A stretch of 6,818 nucleotides of DNA from Candidatus Cloacimonadota bacterium (GTDB taxonomy: Bacteria > Cloacimonadota > Cloacimonadia > Cloacimonadales > Cloacimonadaceae). How positions within the stretch are numbered: the first letter of the stretch is position 1; every line of letters starts with the position of its first letter. Below, piece after piece: positions 1 through 6,371 of the stretch. Position numbers and translations under genes: made by a program. Location of the stretch: the NCBI GenBank assembly GCA_017995495.1, contig JAGOIS010000077.1, forward strand, positions 1 through 6,818, written 5' to 3'. A model generated the notes under the pieces. That model was not told the DNA's origin. It was given only the letters and a program-made list of their open reading frames with translations, and searched no databases.

Positions 1-1643
1 CCCCAACTGTCGGTGATCGCCGCGCCCGAGGCGGCAAGCTGGTCCTGCGTAACCCAGGGTCCTGCGATCGTCCAGCCATACATGCCGAATTCCCAATCCT
101 CGGAAAAGACCTCAGTGGCAGGGCCAAGGTCGAGGGAGATGCTGTTTTCTCCGGGATTCAGTTTCACCGTTCCCAGCCAGGGAAAATAGCCCTCAGCCCA
201 CACCCGCAACGGATATTCGCCCTCAAAGCCATTATGGATGAAGTTTCCGTTCACCGCCAGGGTATCCGGAAAAGCGTCTCCGATCACGATGTTGGCCTCG
301 ATGTCCAGCCCGCCGCTGTGCACTTTTCCGCTGAGGCTGGCCGGCTGCCGGGGCTCCAGCGCGATCTGAACCTGGGTCCAGGAAGAGTTGTAGACCATCT
401 GGTTGGGGACTACGGCATCCCAATATCCTTTTTTTCGGACCCGGATCGTGTAGGTGCCAGTGGGCAGGGGCTTGTAAAACCTTCCCGTGTCCGGATTTGA
501 GGTACGAGGCACGAACCAGGGCGCGTGATAGCCTTCAAGGATGATCTCGGCTTCCAGCGGAGCTTCTGTTTGGGCGTCGCGGACCCTGCCGGTGAGCATC
601 GCGCTGGAGGGAACGTCATCTGAACTGGGCAGGGCGCGGTTGAGCAGCCAGTAAACCCCGTTGCGGCAGCGCTGCACCGTGTTTTGCATCAGAGCTTCCT
701 CCGGCTGCAGATTGCGGGTGCCGCATTCGATCAGCAGCTGGTAGGTGCCGTACTCTTTGTACATCCAATCGTGAAAAGCGCCCTTGCGGCTGAGGTTGGG
801 TAAAGCCTCATAACTGCCGGAGCCGGCCTCGTTGGTGATCTGGGCGGCCACAGAGGAGCAGATCGAGGAGGCAAAGGCCATGTCCGGAGAAGGCCGTATT
901 TCTTTCCAGTTGAAGGAATAGTAGCATTTTTCGCTGAAATTGCCGGTGCGCGAAGAATGCCAGCAGATCGAATAGATGAATTTATACTTGTCTGCGAGCG
1001 CTTTGATGGCCTGAGGTTCACTCTCGCTCATCGGGGCGGGCCCGCGGTAATAATCCCAGACCTCCAGGCCACCCGGCTGCAGCAACGTGTCGCCATGACA
1101 CCAGTTGAAATCGAAATTGCGGTTGATATCCACGCCATCCGCATCGTAGCCGACCAGGGGGCTGTAGTCGAAGACACCATTCATGTTGTTGTCCCGCTTG
1201 TTCTTACGATAGGAGGTGTCGATATTGCCCGTCACCACTTCATGCCCCTCGGGATTGAGGGTGGGCACAAACCACATGTCCAGAAAGTGGATCCATTGCA
1301 TATAGGGAAACTGTTCGCGGTTGGCGAGGATCTCGGAGATATTGTTCATGGTTATCTGAACGCCCAAAACCTCCTCCGCGTGCACTTGGCCTACAAAGAG
1401 CAGCGCCGGTTCCTCTTCGTCCTGGTCCACGTTGTCGGAAATGCGCATGGCGTAGATGGGAAGCTGATCTTGCTGGGTGAGGCCGATATGCACCCGCCTG
1501 GCAATGTCCGGATGCTCGGATTCATAATCGCTCAGCAACTGAGATATTTCCCCGTAGGTATAATAACAGGCGGGCAAAGTTTCACGCTGAGCCCAGAGCG
1601 CGGCCACAGAAACCAAGAGCGCCAGGATAAGCAATTTACGCAT
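1..1643 (-). CDS. Secreted M14-family zinc carboxypeptidase, C-terminus beyond the left edge
   Basis: Reading the minus strand from the ATG at 1643 gives 547 uninterrupted codons to the window edge, so the gene is 3'-truncated by the window. Residues 1-18 form a signal peptide (MRK, hydrophobic stretch, likely cut after LWA), with no lipobox cysteine. The M14 catalytic domain covers about 25-340: HAEE at 88-91 gives the zinc ligands H88 and E91, NPEG lies at 130-133, a substrate-binding Arg is near 146 (YRKNKR), GVDINRNF carries N174/R175, H229 (WHSS) is the third zinc ligand, and E306 (LLIEC) is the catalytic Glu. Two carboxypeptidase-regulatory-like beta domains follow at about 350-430 and 436-506. 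From about 512 (FSEDWEFGMYGW) a MAM-like or immune-inhibitor-A-like beta domain seems to begin. M14 enzymes remove C-terminal residues from peptides, here outside the cytoplasm. GGAG lies 7 bases before the ATG. A C-terminal type IX sorting domain is likely but would lie outside the window. Confidence 0.93.
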   Translation of the reverse strand, partial: MRKLLILALLVSVAALWAQRETLPACYYTYGEISQLLSDYESEHPDIARRVHIGLTQQDQLPIYAMRISDNVDQDEEEPALLFVGQVHAEEVLGVQITMNNISEILANREQFPYMQWIHFLDMWFVPTLNPEGHEVVTGNIDTSYRKNKRDNNMNGVFDYSPLVGYDADGVDINRNFDFNWCHGDTLLQPGGLEVWDYYRGPAPMSESEPQAIKALADKYKFIYSICWHSSRTGNFSEKCYYSFNWKEIRPSPDMAFASSICSSVAAQITNEAGSGSYEALPNLSRKGAFHDWMYKEYGTYQLLIECGTRNLQPEEALMQNTVQRCRNGVYWLLNRALPSSDDVPSSAMLTGRVRDAQTEAPLEAEIILEGYHAPWFVPRTSNPDTGRFYKPLPTGTYTIRVRKKGYWDAVVPNQMVYNSSWTQVQIALEPRQPASLSGKVHSGGLDIEANIVIGDAFPDTLAVNGNFIHNGFEGEYPLRVWAEGYFPWLGTVKLNPGENSISLDLGPATEVFSEDWEFGMYGWTIAGPWVTQDQLAASGAAITDSW

Positions 1644-1718
1644 TACGGATCTCCACATATTTTCATTCCATGGAATATAACGCAATTTTTATTCCATTTC
1701 CCGGCTCGCTTCGCTCCG
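1644..1718 (-). promoter_or_regulatory. Probable 5' control region of the M14 peptidase gene
   Basis: This AT-rich stretch lies between the large inverted repeat and the peptidase start. It contains a 12-bp perfect palindrome, attccatggaat, at 1665-1676, and a further attcca at 1691-1696. On the minus strand a -10-like TATATT (complement of 1674-1679) overlaps the edge of the palindrome, and a GGAG ribosome site sits 7 bases before the ATG. A repressor site overlapping a promoter would look like this, but no convincing -35 element was seen and the promoter is only a guess. The neighbouring 1701-1720 stretch is GC-rich and internally repetitive, with tcgct twice in tandem and ccggc at both ends. 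Confidence 0.3.
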
Positions 1719-1795
1719 GCGATCAATACGGAATCAATACGGAATCAATACGGATGAAATCCGTATTGATTCCGTATTGATTCCGTATTGATCGC
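1719..1795. repeat. Perfect 37-bp inverted repeat, each arm three tandem 11-bp units
   Basis: The arms 1719-1755 and 1759-1795 are exact reverse complements, separated by only three bases (gaa, 1756-1758). Each arm contains three head-to-tail copies of the 11-mer atcaatacgga (reverse complement tccgtattgat on the right arm), giving six copies in 77 bp. The element starts 8 bases after the SIMPL stop codon and ends 75 bases before the peptidase ATG. No T-run follows the stem on the minus strand, so it is not a textbook intrinsic terminator, although RNA across it would fold into a very long hairpin. The 11-bp period is close to one helical turn, which would place the copies on one face of the DNA. 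No flanking target duplication is visible. It could be a dispersed intergenic repeat, a protein-binding array, or an mRNA-stabilising or processing hairpin; the sequence alone does not decide. Confidence 0.97.
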
Positions 1796-1803
1796 GGGAA
1801 GGC

Positions 1804-2583
1804 TTAAAGGCGGAAATTGGTGGTGACGGTAACCGAAATGCTCTTGGTGCGTGTGTTGGTGCTGTAATAGCCGTAGTCGGAAACTTCGGTGGAGTAAGGT
1901 TCCGTGATCTGGAAGACTCCGCTGCGGGCGAAGATCAGCTTGCCCAGTCTGGCGTTGGTGGCACCCACGATCTCCTTGGCCCGGGCCATGGCGTCGGCTG
2001 TCGCGGCTCCGATCATTTCCTTTTTAAGGTCCGGCAGTTTGGAATAGAGATATTCGAGATTGGATTGCTGCAGGACGAGGGAACGTTCGGCAAAGAACTG
2101 GGGATCGAGGGCGATCGCCTCAACCTTGGGCACGTCTTTGCTGAGCACATAGAGCATCTGGTCCACGCTGTAGCTGGTGAGGTTGCCGTATTCGTCGTAA
2201 CGCGGCGAACTTGTTGGGGGCTGGATGTTGATGTCCTTCGGGGTGAGGCCTTTGGAGAGCAGCAGGTCCTTGAAGTCGTTCACATCGCGGTTCAGAGTGG
2301 TGTAGGCGCCCATCAGTCCGTCCACTCCGGCATTTTTCTGAACGGAGAGGGTCCACTTCACCAGATCACTTTCGAAAGTCTTGCTGGCATAGCCCACCAC
2401 GTTCAGGGATTCCTTGTCCTGCCGGCTTTCCATGAAGAAGTAGCCGAAGACGGCCATGCCCAAAATAAAACAGATGCCGGCGATCAACCAGCTACGGAGA
2501 GGGGATTTGTCTTTGCCAACAGCTTCCCAGACCGACATTACCACGATCGCGACCAGCGCTATCCACAGAGGGTTAAAACTCAT
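1804..2583 (-). CDS. Membrane-anchored SIMPL-domain (DUF541, YggE-like) protein
   Basis: A 259-residue protein. The N-terminus has two predicted membrane segments, about 6-22 and 31-51, separated by a short basic loop (GKDKSPLR). The positive-inside rule then puts the loop in the cytoplasm and both the N-terminus and the large C-terminal domain in the periplasm. Residues from about 58 to the end match the SIMPL/DUF541 pattern: NVVGYASKTFESDLVKW at the start, and the characteristic end with ARSGVFQITEP, SDYGYY and a final strand SISVTVTTNFRL. Family members include YggE of E. coli, linked to oxidative stress; the molecular function is not established, so none is assigned. Many relatives have a cleavable signal peptide, whereas this one looks like a two-pass anchor. 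GGAGG lies 5 bases before the ATG. It starts 27 bases after tsaE and is probably cotranscribed with it. The long hairpin follows immediately downstream. Confidence 0.9.
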   Translation of the reverse strand: MSFNPLWIALVAIVVMSVWEAVGKDKSPLRSWLIAGICFILGMAVFGYFFMESRQDKESLNVVGYASKTFESDLVKWTLSVQKNAGVDGLMGAYTTLNRDVNDFKDLLLSKGLTPKDINIQPPTSSPRYDEYGNLTSYSVDQMLYVLSKDVPKVEAIALDPQFFAERSLVLQQSNLEYLYSKLPDLKKEMIGAATADAMARAKEIVGATNARLGKLIFARSGVFQITEPYSTEVSDYGYYSTNTRTKSISVTVTTNFRL

Positions 2584-2610
2584 CTGAGCCTCCAGAAAGA
2601 GATTTTGTTA

Positions 2611-3063
2611 TCAGACAAAATAAACAGAAAAACGGTCTTTGGCAACAATATCCACAGACCTGCCACGACCCTGGTAGCTGAACTTGAGCGTGAGGTTCAG
2701 GATCCCCGGGGGGAGGTGCTGCTGAGCGAGTTCGGGCCATTCGATCAGGGTGACACCGCTGTCCATGATGTCCGCGAGACCAAGCTCGAGGAAATCGGCC
2801 GCAGTTTTCAGCCGGTAGAGGTCGAGGTGGAAAAGGGGGAATTTTCCGCCGTCATATTCTTTGAGCAGAACGAAGGACGGGCTGTCCACCAGTTCCGAGA
2901 TGCCAAGATCCGCGGCCAGGGCCCGGGCGAAAAAGGTCTTTCCTGAACCCAGATCGCCCTTCAGGCAGATCACGTCCCCGGGCTTCAGCAGCGGGGCGAT
3001 GAAGGCCGCCAGGTCTTTGGTGTCCTGTTCTGATCTGAGTTCAAGGTGTTTTGGTCTGGTCAC
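2611..3063 (-). CDS. tsaE: tRNA t6A biosynthesis ATPase TsaE (GTG start)
   Basis: TsaE is the ATPase that works with TsaB and TsaD to attach threonylcarbamoyl to A37 of ANN-decoding tRNAs in the cytoplasm. From the GTG at 3063 the protein is 150 residues, the usual family size. Visible motifs are a Walker A GDLGSGKT at 36-43, SPSFVLLKEY at 61-70 (the switch-like Ser/Thr segment), HLDLYRL at 79-85 with the metal-associated Asp81, and LIEWPE with E108/W109, all in the canonical order and spacing. The open frame extends upstream to a TTG at 3183, but that extension has no family similarity, runs through a stem-loop, and the TTG lacks a spaced ribosome site. The GTG has AGGAG 6 bases before it. 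The gene is separated from porX by a probable terminator and followed by the SIMPL gene after 27 bases. TsaB and TsaD are not in the window. Confidence 0.94.
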   Translation of the reverse strand: MTRPKHLELRSEQDTKDLAAFIAPLLKPGDVICLKGDLGSGKTFFARALAADLGISELVDSPSFVLLKEYDGGKFPLFHLDLYRLKTAADFLELGLADIMDSGVTLIEWPELAQQHLPPGILNLTLKFSYQGRGRSVDIVAKDRFSVYFV

Positions 3064-3069
3064 GGGTGG

Positions 3070-3074
3070 CTCCT
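3070..3074 (-). promoter_or_regulatory. Ribosome binding site fixing the GTG start of tsaE
   Basis: AGGAG on the minus strand lies 6 bases before the GTG at 3063. It is the only well-spaced Shine-Dalgarno match in this open frame, and it sets the start at the position where similarity to TsaE begins. Confidence 0.75.
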
Positions 3075-3116
3075 GATTTTCAGCGACATGGGTTGAGGCT
3101 TGTGGTGCAAGAAACA

Positions 3117-3168
3117 AGTCCCAAAAGCTGTGGGTGGCACCAGGGTGCCGCCGCCATCTTTTGGGACT
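3117..3168 (-). terminator. Probable intrinsic terminator after porX
   Basis: On the minus strand an 11-bp perfect outer stem (agtcccaaaag pairing with cttttgggact; arms 3158-3168 and 3117-3127) encloses an inner GC-rich stem. The inner stem is ggcac/gtgcc around a four-base loop (3136-3140 with 3145-3149), extended by one G-U and two G-C pairs. The outer stem is followed directly by a U-rich run, TGTTTCTTG. It lies 49 bases after the porX stop and 54 bases before the tsaE start, where a transcript end is expected. The U-tract is imperfect and the outer stem is not GC-rich, so partial read-through or an attenuator role is possible. Confidence 0.55.
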
Positions 3169-3217
3169 GCTTGCTGTTCGCAATCCTGGGGATACGATAA
3201 TCCTCCGGGAGCTTGCG

Positions 3218-4795
3218 TCAACTATTTTTTAGGCGTTTGCTCCGGCAAGTGGCCACCGGCAGGATCATTTCCTCCATGGAAACTCCGCCATGCTGGAAGG
3301 TGCCGTTGTACTGCCTCTGGTATTGATGGTAGGAATTGGGATAGACGAAGTAGTAATCGTCCTTGGCAAAGATGAAGTTGTCCACGATGCTCTTGATCGG
3401 GAGCCCGTATTCTGAGGGCTTCTTCACAAAAACTGAGTGGCGGTCGTTGGCGCTGAGGTTTTTACCTTCCTTGTAGCGGACGGTGATGGAGGTGTCGCGG
3501 TCACCGATAACCTGGGTGGCGCGGTTAACCTTGATGGAGCCGTGGTCGGTGCTGATCACGCAGATGGCGTCCTGTTTGGCGATCAACTTCAGGGCTTCAT
3601 AGAGCGAGGAGTGCAGAAACCAATGTTTGGTGAAGGCGCGCAGGCCTTCCTCGTGGGGGATGGTTTCCTGCAGGATCTGGTCGCGGGAACGGTGGTGGGC
3701 CAGCAGGTCGAGGAAATTGTAGACCAGCACGATCAGGTTTTCCTTGTTCCAGGTCTCAATCTTCCTCAGTACGAAGTTGCCTTCCTCCATGTTGAAGATC
3801 TTCACGTATTTGGAGGTGGGGTCGAGGCTGTAACCGAGTTCGGTGATATGTTCATCCAGCAGTTGGTGTTCGTTGCGGTTGCGGGAATTGTCCAGTTCGC
3901 CGCTGCTCACCCAATATTCGGGAAAGCGTTTGGCAATGTCCTGCGGAAGCAGTCCGCTGAAGATGGAATTGCGGCTGTAGGGAGTGGCGGTGGGCAGGAT
4001 GGAGTAATAGAGCTCGAGCTCTTCGTCGAAGAGTTCCTTGATGTAAGGCTGGATGGCAAGATACTGGTCGAGGCGCATGCAGTCGATGATGATGAAATAG
4101 ATGGGAACGCGGGCTTCGAAATGGGGGGCGATGTACTGCGAAATGACGTCAAAAGAGAGGTTGGGGCGGTCGTCGGTGTGCAGCCAGTCGCGGTAGTTAC
4201 GTTCCACGTAGTTGGTGAATTCGGTGTTGCAGTTGCGTTTTTCCAGAAAGTGGGTCTGGCGGAGTCCGTCGTCGTTCACTTCGTCGATCTGGATCTCCCA
4301 ATAGGCCATTTCGCGGTAAATATCTGCCCAGTCCTGCCAGCTCGGATTGTCAAAGAGGCGTTGGTTAAGCTGGGCGATATAGCGGGAGTATTGTTCGCCG
4401 ATCTGGTTGGAGCGGATCTCGTCGGCTTGGAAGATCTTTTTAATGGCCATGATGATCTGGCTGGGATTTATCGGTTTGATCAGGTAATCGGCGATCTGGG
4501 AGGCGATAGCTTTGTCCATCAGGCCCTCCTCCTCGCTTTTGGTGACCATGATGATGGGCAGGGCCGCGTTGATGCGCTTGACCTCCTGCAGGGTGGTGAG
4601 GCCGTCGAGGCCGGGCATCATCTCATCCAGGATCACCAGGTCGTATTTGTTTTCCAGCACCTTGTCGATGGCGTCGTTGCCGTTGTTGCAGGTGTCCACC
4701 AGGTAGTTTCGTTCTTCCAAAAACAGCACAAAGGACTGCAGCAGATCTATCTCGTCGTCCACCCAGAGAATTTTCATTTGTTTGGCGCGTTTCAT
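3218..4795 (-). CDS. porX: PorX-type response regulator: receiver domain plus PglZ phosphatase-fold domain
   Basis: The 525-residue length is close to known PorX proteins. The receiver domain occupies about 7-125, with acidic pocket D13/D14, phospho-acceptor D57 (VILDEMMPG), T85 and K107 (LIKP), all intact. A helical linker (about 126-220) leads to a PglZ, alkaline-phosphatase-superfamily domain (about 230-515). Its metal and catalytic positions are present: D238 (IIDCMRLD), the nucleophile-type T271 in ATPYSRN, D363 and H367 (FLDLLAHH), D417/H418 (STDHG) and H502 (FQHGG). In Porphyromonas gingivalis PorX is paired with sensor PorY and sigma factor SigP, controls type IX secretion, and has phosphodiesterase activity on oligonucleotides. 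The same role here is inference. No DNA-binding domain is visible. AAGGAG lies 8 bases before the ATG at 4795; the internal ATG at codon 7 lacks one. The start overlaps the upstream stop as ATGA, implying translational coupling. PorY is not in the window. Confidence 0.92.
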   Translation of the reverse strand: MKRAKQMKILWVDDEIDLLQSFVLFLEERNYLVDTCNNGNDAIDKVLENKYDLVILDEMMPGLDGLTTLQEVKRINAALPIIMVTKSEEEGLMDKAIASQIADYLIKPINPSQIIMAIKKIFQADEIRSNQIGEQYSRYIAQLNQRLFDNPSWQDWADIYREMAYWEIQIDEVNDDGLRQTHFLEKRNCNTEFTNYVERNYRDWLHTDDRPNLSFDVISQYIAPHFEARVPIYFIIIDCMRLDQYLAIQPYIKELFDEELELYYSILPTATPYSRNSIFSGLLPQDIAKRFPEYWVSSGELDNSRNRNEHQLLDEHITELGYSLDPTSKYVKIFNMEEGNFVLRKIETWNKENLIVLVYNFLDLLAHHRSRDQILQETIPHEEGLRAFTKHWFLHSSLYEALKLIAKQDAICVISTDHGSIKVNRATQVIGDRDTSITVRYKEGKNLSANDRHSVFVKKPSEYGLPIKSIVDNFIFAKDDYYFVYPNSYHQYQRQYNGTFQHGGVSMEEMILPVATCRSKRLKNS

Positions 4796-5415
4796 GGGGA
4801 TTTCTCCTTGTTGAGTTCATTTTCGAAGCTGCGCTGGCGTTCGCGGACCACTTTTTTGATGTCTTCGGGGTCGGCGTCCTGGAAATATAGCGCCAGCTTG
4901 TAGTTGAGATCGGTCCGGGAGCAGTTGAGGATGGCGGTTATCCGCTCCAGATACTGGTCGATGAACACTTTTTTGAGATCAATGTCCTTTTCCTTTTCTT
5001 CCTTTTTGATTTCCCTGATATGTTCGCGGAGGTCCTTGGTGGGCAATTCCTCCGCTTTTTGCACCCACTCGTCGCGCTGGGTCCAATCTGCTTTGCGGAC
5101 CAGGGGCTGGATCATCTGGAGGCGGTCGAAACCGATCTCGCGGATCGTGCCCTCGTCCACGTCCATCTCTTCGATGAAGACGTCAAACACTGCCGCCAGC
5201 TTTCCGGCCAGGGAACCGCTGAGGCTGTATTCGGTCTCCACAAATTCCTTGAAGGATTCGTAGCCTTTCATGCGAAAGATCTTGCTGCGCTTGATCTCCG
5301 AAAGCAACTGGCCAAGGCTGACAAAGTTCTCCTCCAGCTTCTCCTTGAGTTTTGCCACAGCGGAGAATCTCTCCTCCGGGGTCATGGTTTCCACGTGTTC
5401 GTATTTTGCTGTCAT
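4792..5415 (-). CDS. Uncharacterised charged helical protein coupled to porX
   Basis: A 207-residue protein that I do not recognise with confidence. It is almost entirely predicted helix and very rich in Lys, Glu and Arg. Residues 12-60 (KLKEKLEENFVSLGQLLSEI, then IFRMKGYESFKEFVE) followed by SLSGSLAGKLAAVFDVF (64-80) resemble the helical modules of phage and plasmid proteins of the DUF3102 or KfrA kind, where a GY.SF.E(F/Y)(V/I)E motif precedes a helix-turn-helix-like segment. IGFDRLQMIQPLV (94-106) also fits that pattern. A charged, possibly coiled-coil stretch covers 126-150 (KDLREHIREIKKEEKEKDID). DNA binding is only a suggestion. No signal peptide or membrane segment is seen, so it is cytoplasmic. 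The ATG at 5415 is chosen because AAGGA lies 9 bases upstream; a TTG at 5424 touches that site and is rejected. It starts 12 bases after panB and its TGA overlaps the porX ATG. Confidence 0.85.
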   Translation of the reverse strand: MTAKYEHVETMTPEERFSAVAKLKEKLEENFVSLGQLLSEIKRSKIFRMKGYESFKEFVETEYSLSGSLAGKLAAVFDVFIEEMDVDEGTIREIGFDRLQMIQPLVRKADWTQRDEWVQKAEELPTKDLREHIREIKKEEKEKDIDLKKVFIDQYLERITAILNCSRTDLNYKLALYFQDADPEDIKKVVRERQRSFENELNKEKSP

Positions 5416-5424
5416 CTTGGTCAA

Positions 5425-5429
5425 TCCTT
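5425..5429 (-). promoter_or_regulatory. Ribosome binding site fixing the start at 5415
   Basis: AAGGA on the minus strand overlaps the panB stop codon (5428-5430) and lies 9 bases before the ATG at 5415. The in-frame TTG at 5424 abuts it with no spacing, so the ATG is the likely start. Placement inside the panB stop region suggests translation is handed on from panB. Confidence 0.65.
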
Positions 5430-6252
5430 ATGGTTCCGTGATGGGAAAATATACGTTGTCAAGACCGGGGAAGGCGCCCTCGCGCACCTCGGCGCAATAT
5501 GCATTCAGGGCTTTGGTGATGTCCGCGTCCAGAGAGGCGTAGGACCTCACGAACTTTGGCAGCAGGTCTGAGTGGCCCAGCAGGTCGTGATAAACCAGCA
5601 CCTGGCCATCGGTGTAGCGTCCCGCGCCGATGCCGATGGTGGGGATGGTGACACTTTGGGTGATCTCTTTTCCCAAACCCTCGGGTATCCCCTCCAGCAC
5701 GAGCATGAACACTCCGGCTTTCTCCAGTGCCAGAGCCTGACGCAGCAAGGTTTCATGTGCTTCGGGAGATTTGCCCTGCACCCTGAATCCGCCAAAACGG
5801 CGCACGCTCTGGGGGGTAAGGCCGATGTGGGCACAGACGGGGATTTCGCATTCGAGGATGGCGGAGATCGCCTCCAAACGCGCTCCTGATCCTCCTTCCA
5901 GCTTCACGGCATCCGCGCCACCAGCGATGATCAAGGCCGCGGCGTTGGCTTTGGTCTCGTCCAGGCTCAGGTGGTAGCTCATGTAGGGAAGATCCGCTAT
6001 CACAAAAGATTGGGGCGCTCCCCGACGCACTGCCGCGCTGTGGATTATCATGTCCTCCAGCGTTACCTTGAGTGTGTTTTCATAGCCCAGCACAACCATT
6101 CCCAGGCTGTCGCCGACCAGGATCAGGTCGATCTCGCTGGCTGCCACGCAGCGCGCCATCGAATAATCGTAGGCTGTAACCATCGTGATCCTGGTTCCGG
6201 CTTTTTTCAGGTCGCTGAATGAATGCACATTTTTGGAACTGGTCTTAGTCAT
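5428..6252 (-). CDS. panB: 3-methyl-2-oxobutanoate hydroxymethyltransferase (ketopantoate hydroxymethyltransferase)
   Basis: PanB (EC 2.1.2.11) transfers a hydroxymethyl group from 5,10-methylenetetrahydrofolate to alpha-ketoisovalerate, making ketopantoate, the first committed step to pantothenate and coenzyme A, in the cytoplasm. The 274 residues match the family length and the full TIM-barrel motif series is present: VTAYDYSMA (25-33), VGDSLGMVVLGY with metal ligand D48, ADLPYMSY with D87, VKLEGG with K117 and E119, HIGLTPQSVRRFGGFRVQG (142-160), the catalytic Glu E187 in LEGIPE, and TIGIGAG followed by DGQVLVYHDLLG (205-226). No key residue is missing. AAGGA lies 7 bases before the ATG at 6252. 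PanC and panD are not adjacent, and the next two genes downstream have no obvious link to pantothenate, so the cluster looks like co-expression rather than a pathway operon. Confidence 0.97.
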   Translation of the reverse strand: MTKTSSKNVHSFSDLKKAGTRITMVTAYDYSMARCVAASEIDLILVGDSLGMVVLGYENTLKVTLEDMIIHSAAVRRGAPQSFVIADLPYMSYHLSLDETKANAAALIIAGGADAVKLEGGSGARLEAISAILECEIPVCAHIGLTPQSVRRFGGFRVQGKSPEAHETLLRQALALEKAGVFMLVLEGIPEGLGKEITQSVTIPTIGIGAGRYTDGQVLVYHDLLGHSDLLPKFVRSYASLDADITKALNAYCAEVREGAFPGLDNVYFPITEP

Positions 6253-6371
6253 CTAGTCTTCCTTGCCTGGCCCCAAGCCAGGTGTTTCATTGTTCTCCAG
6301 CCTTGATCCCATGCTCCCAAAGATCGCCGGCAGATCGATGCGGGGGGAGGCACAGGGGCTTTGGACTGGGC

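Noticed and set aside
957..1757. 266-codon plus-strand open frame
   Set aside because: It is antisense to the M14 catalytic domain and ends inside the inverted repeat. The minus-strand frame has every M14 catalytic motif.
1719..1795. Inverted repeat read as a transposon end, MITE or CRISPR-like array
   Set aside because: There are no flanking target duplications, no transposase nearby, and the 11-bp units are contiguous without spacers.
2065..2946. 293-codon plus-strand open frame
   Set aside because: It spans parts of the SIMPL and tsaE genes in antisense and the gap between them, with no recognisable domain.
3064..3183. 40-codon N-terminal extension of tsaE from a TTG at 3183
   Set aside because: It has no spaced ribosome site, no similarity to TsaE, and runs through the stem-loop at 3117-3168; the GTG at 3063 has AGGAG and gives the normal length.
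3437..4903. 488-codon plus-strand open frame antisense to porX
   Set aside because: Its translation is a Val/Gly/Asp-rich low-information sequence typical of the complement of a real gene, with no family motif. The opposite strand encodes an unmistakable PorX.
6266..6282. 6-bp hairpin (cctggc / gccagg) in the panB leader as a regulatory element or terminator
   Set aside because: The stem is short and no T-run follows on the minus strand. It sits just before the panB ribosome site, but 6 bp with a 5-base loop is expected by chance in this composition.
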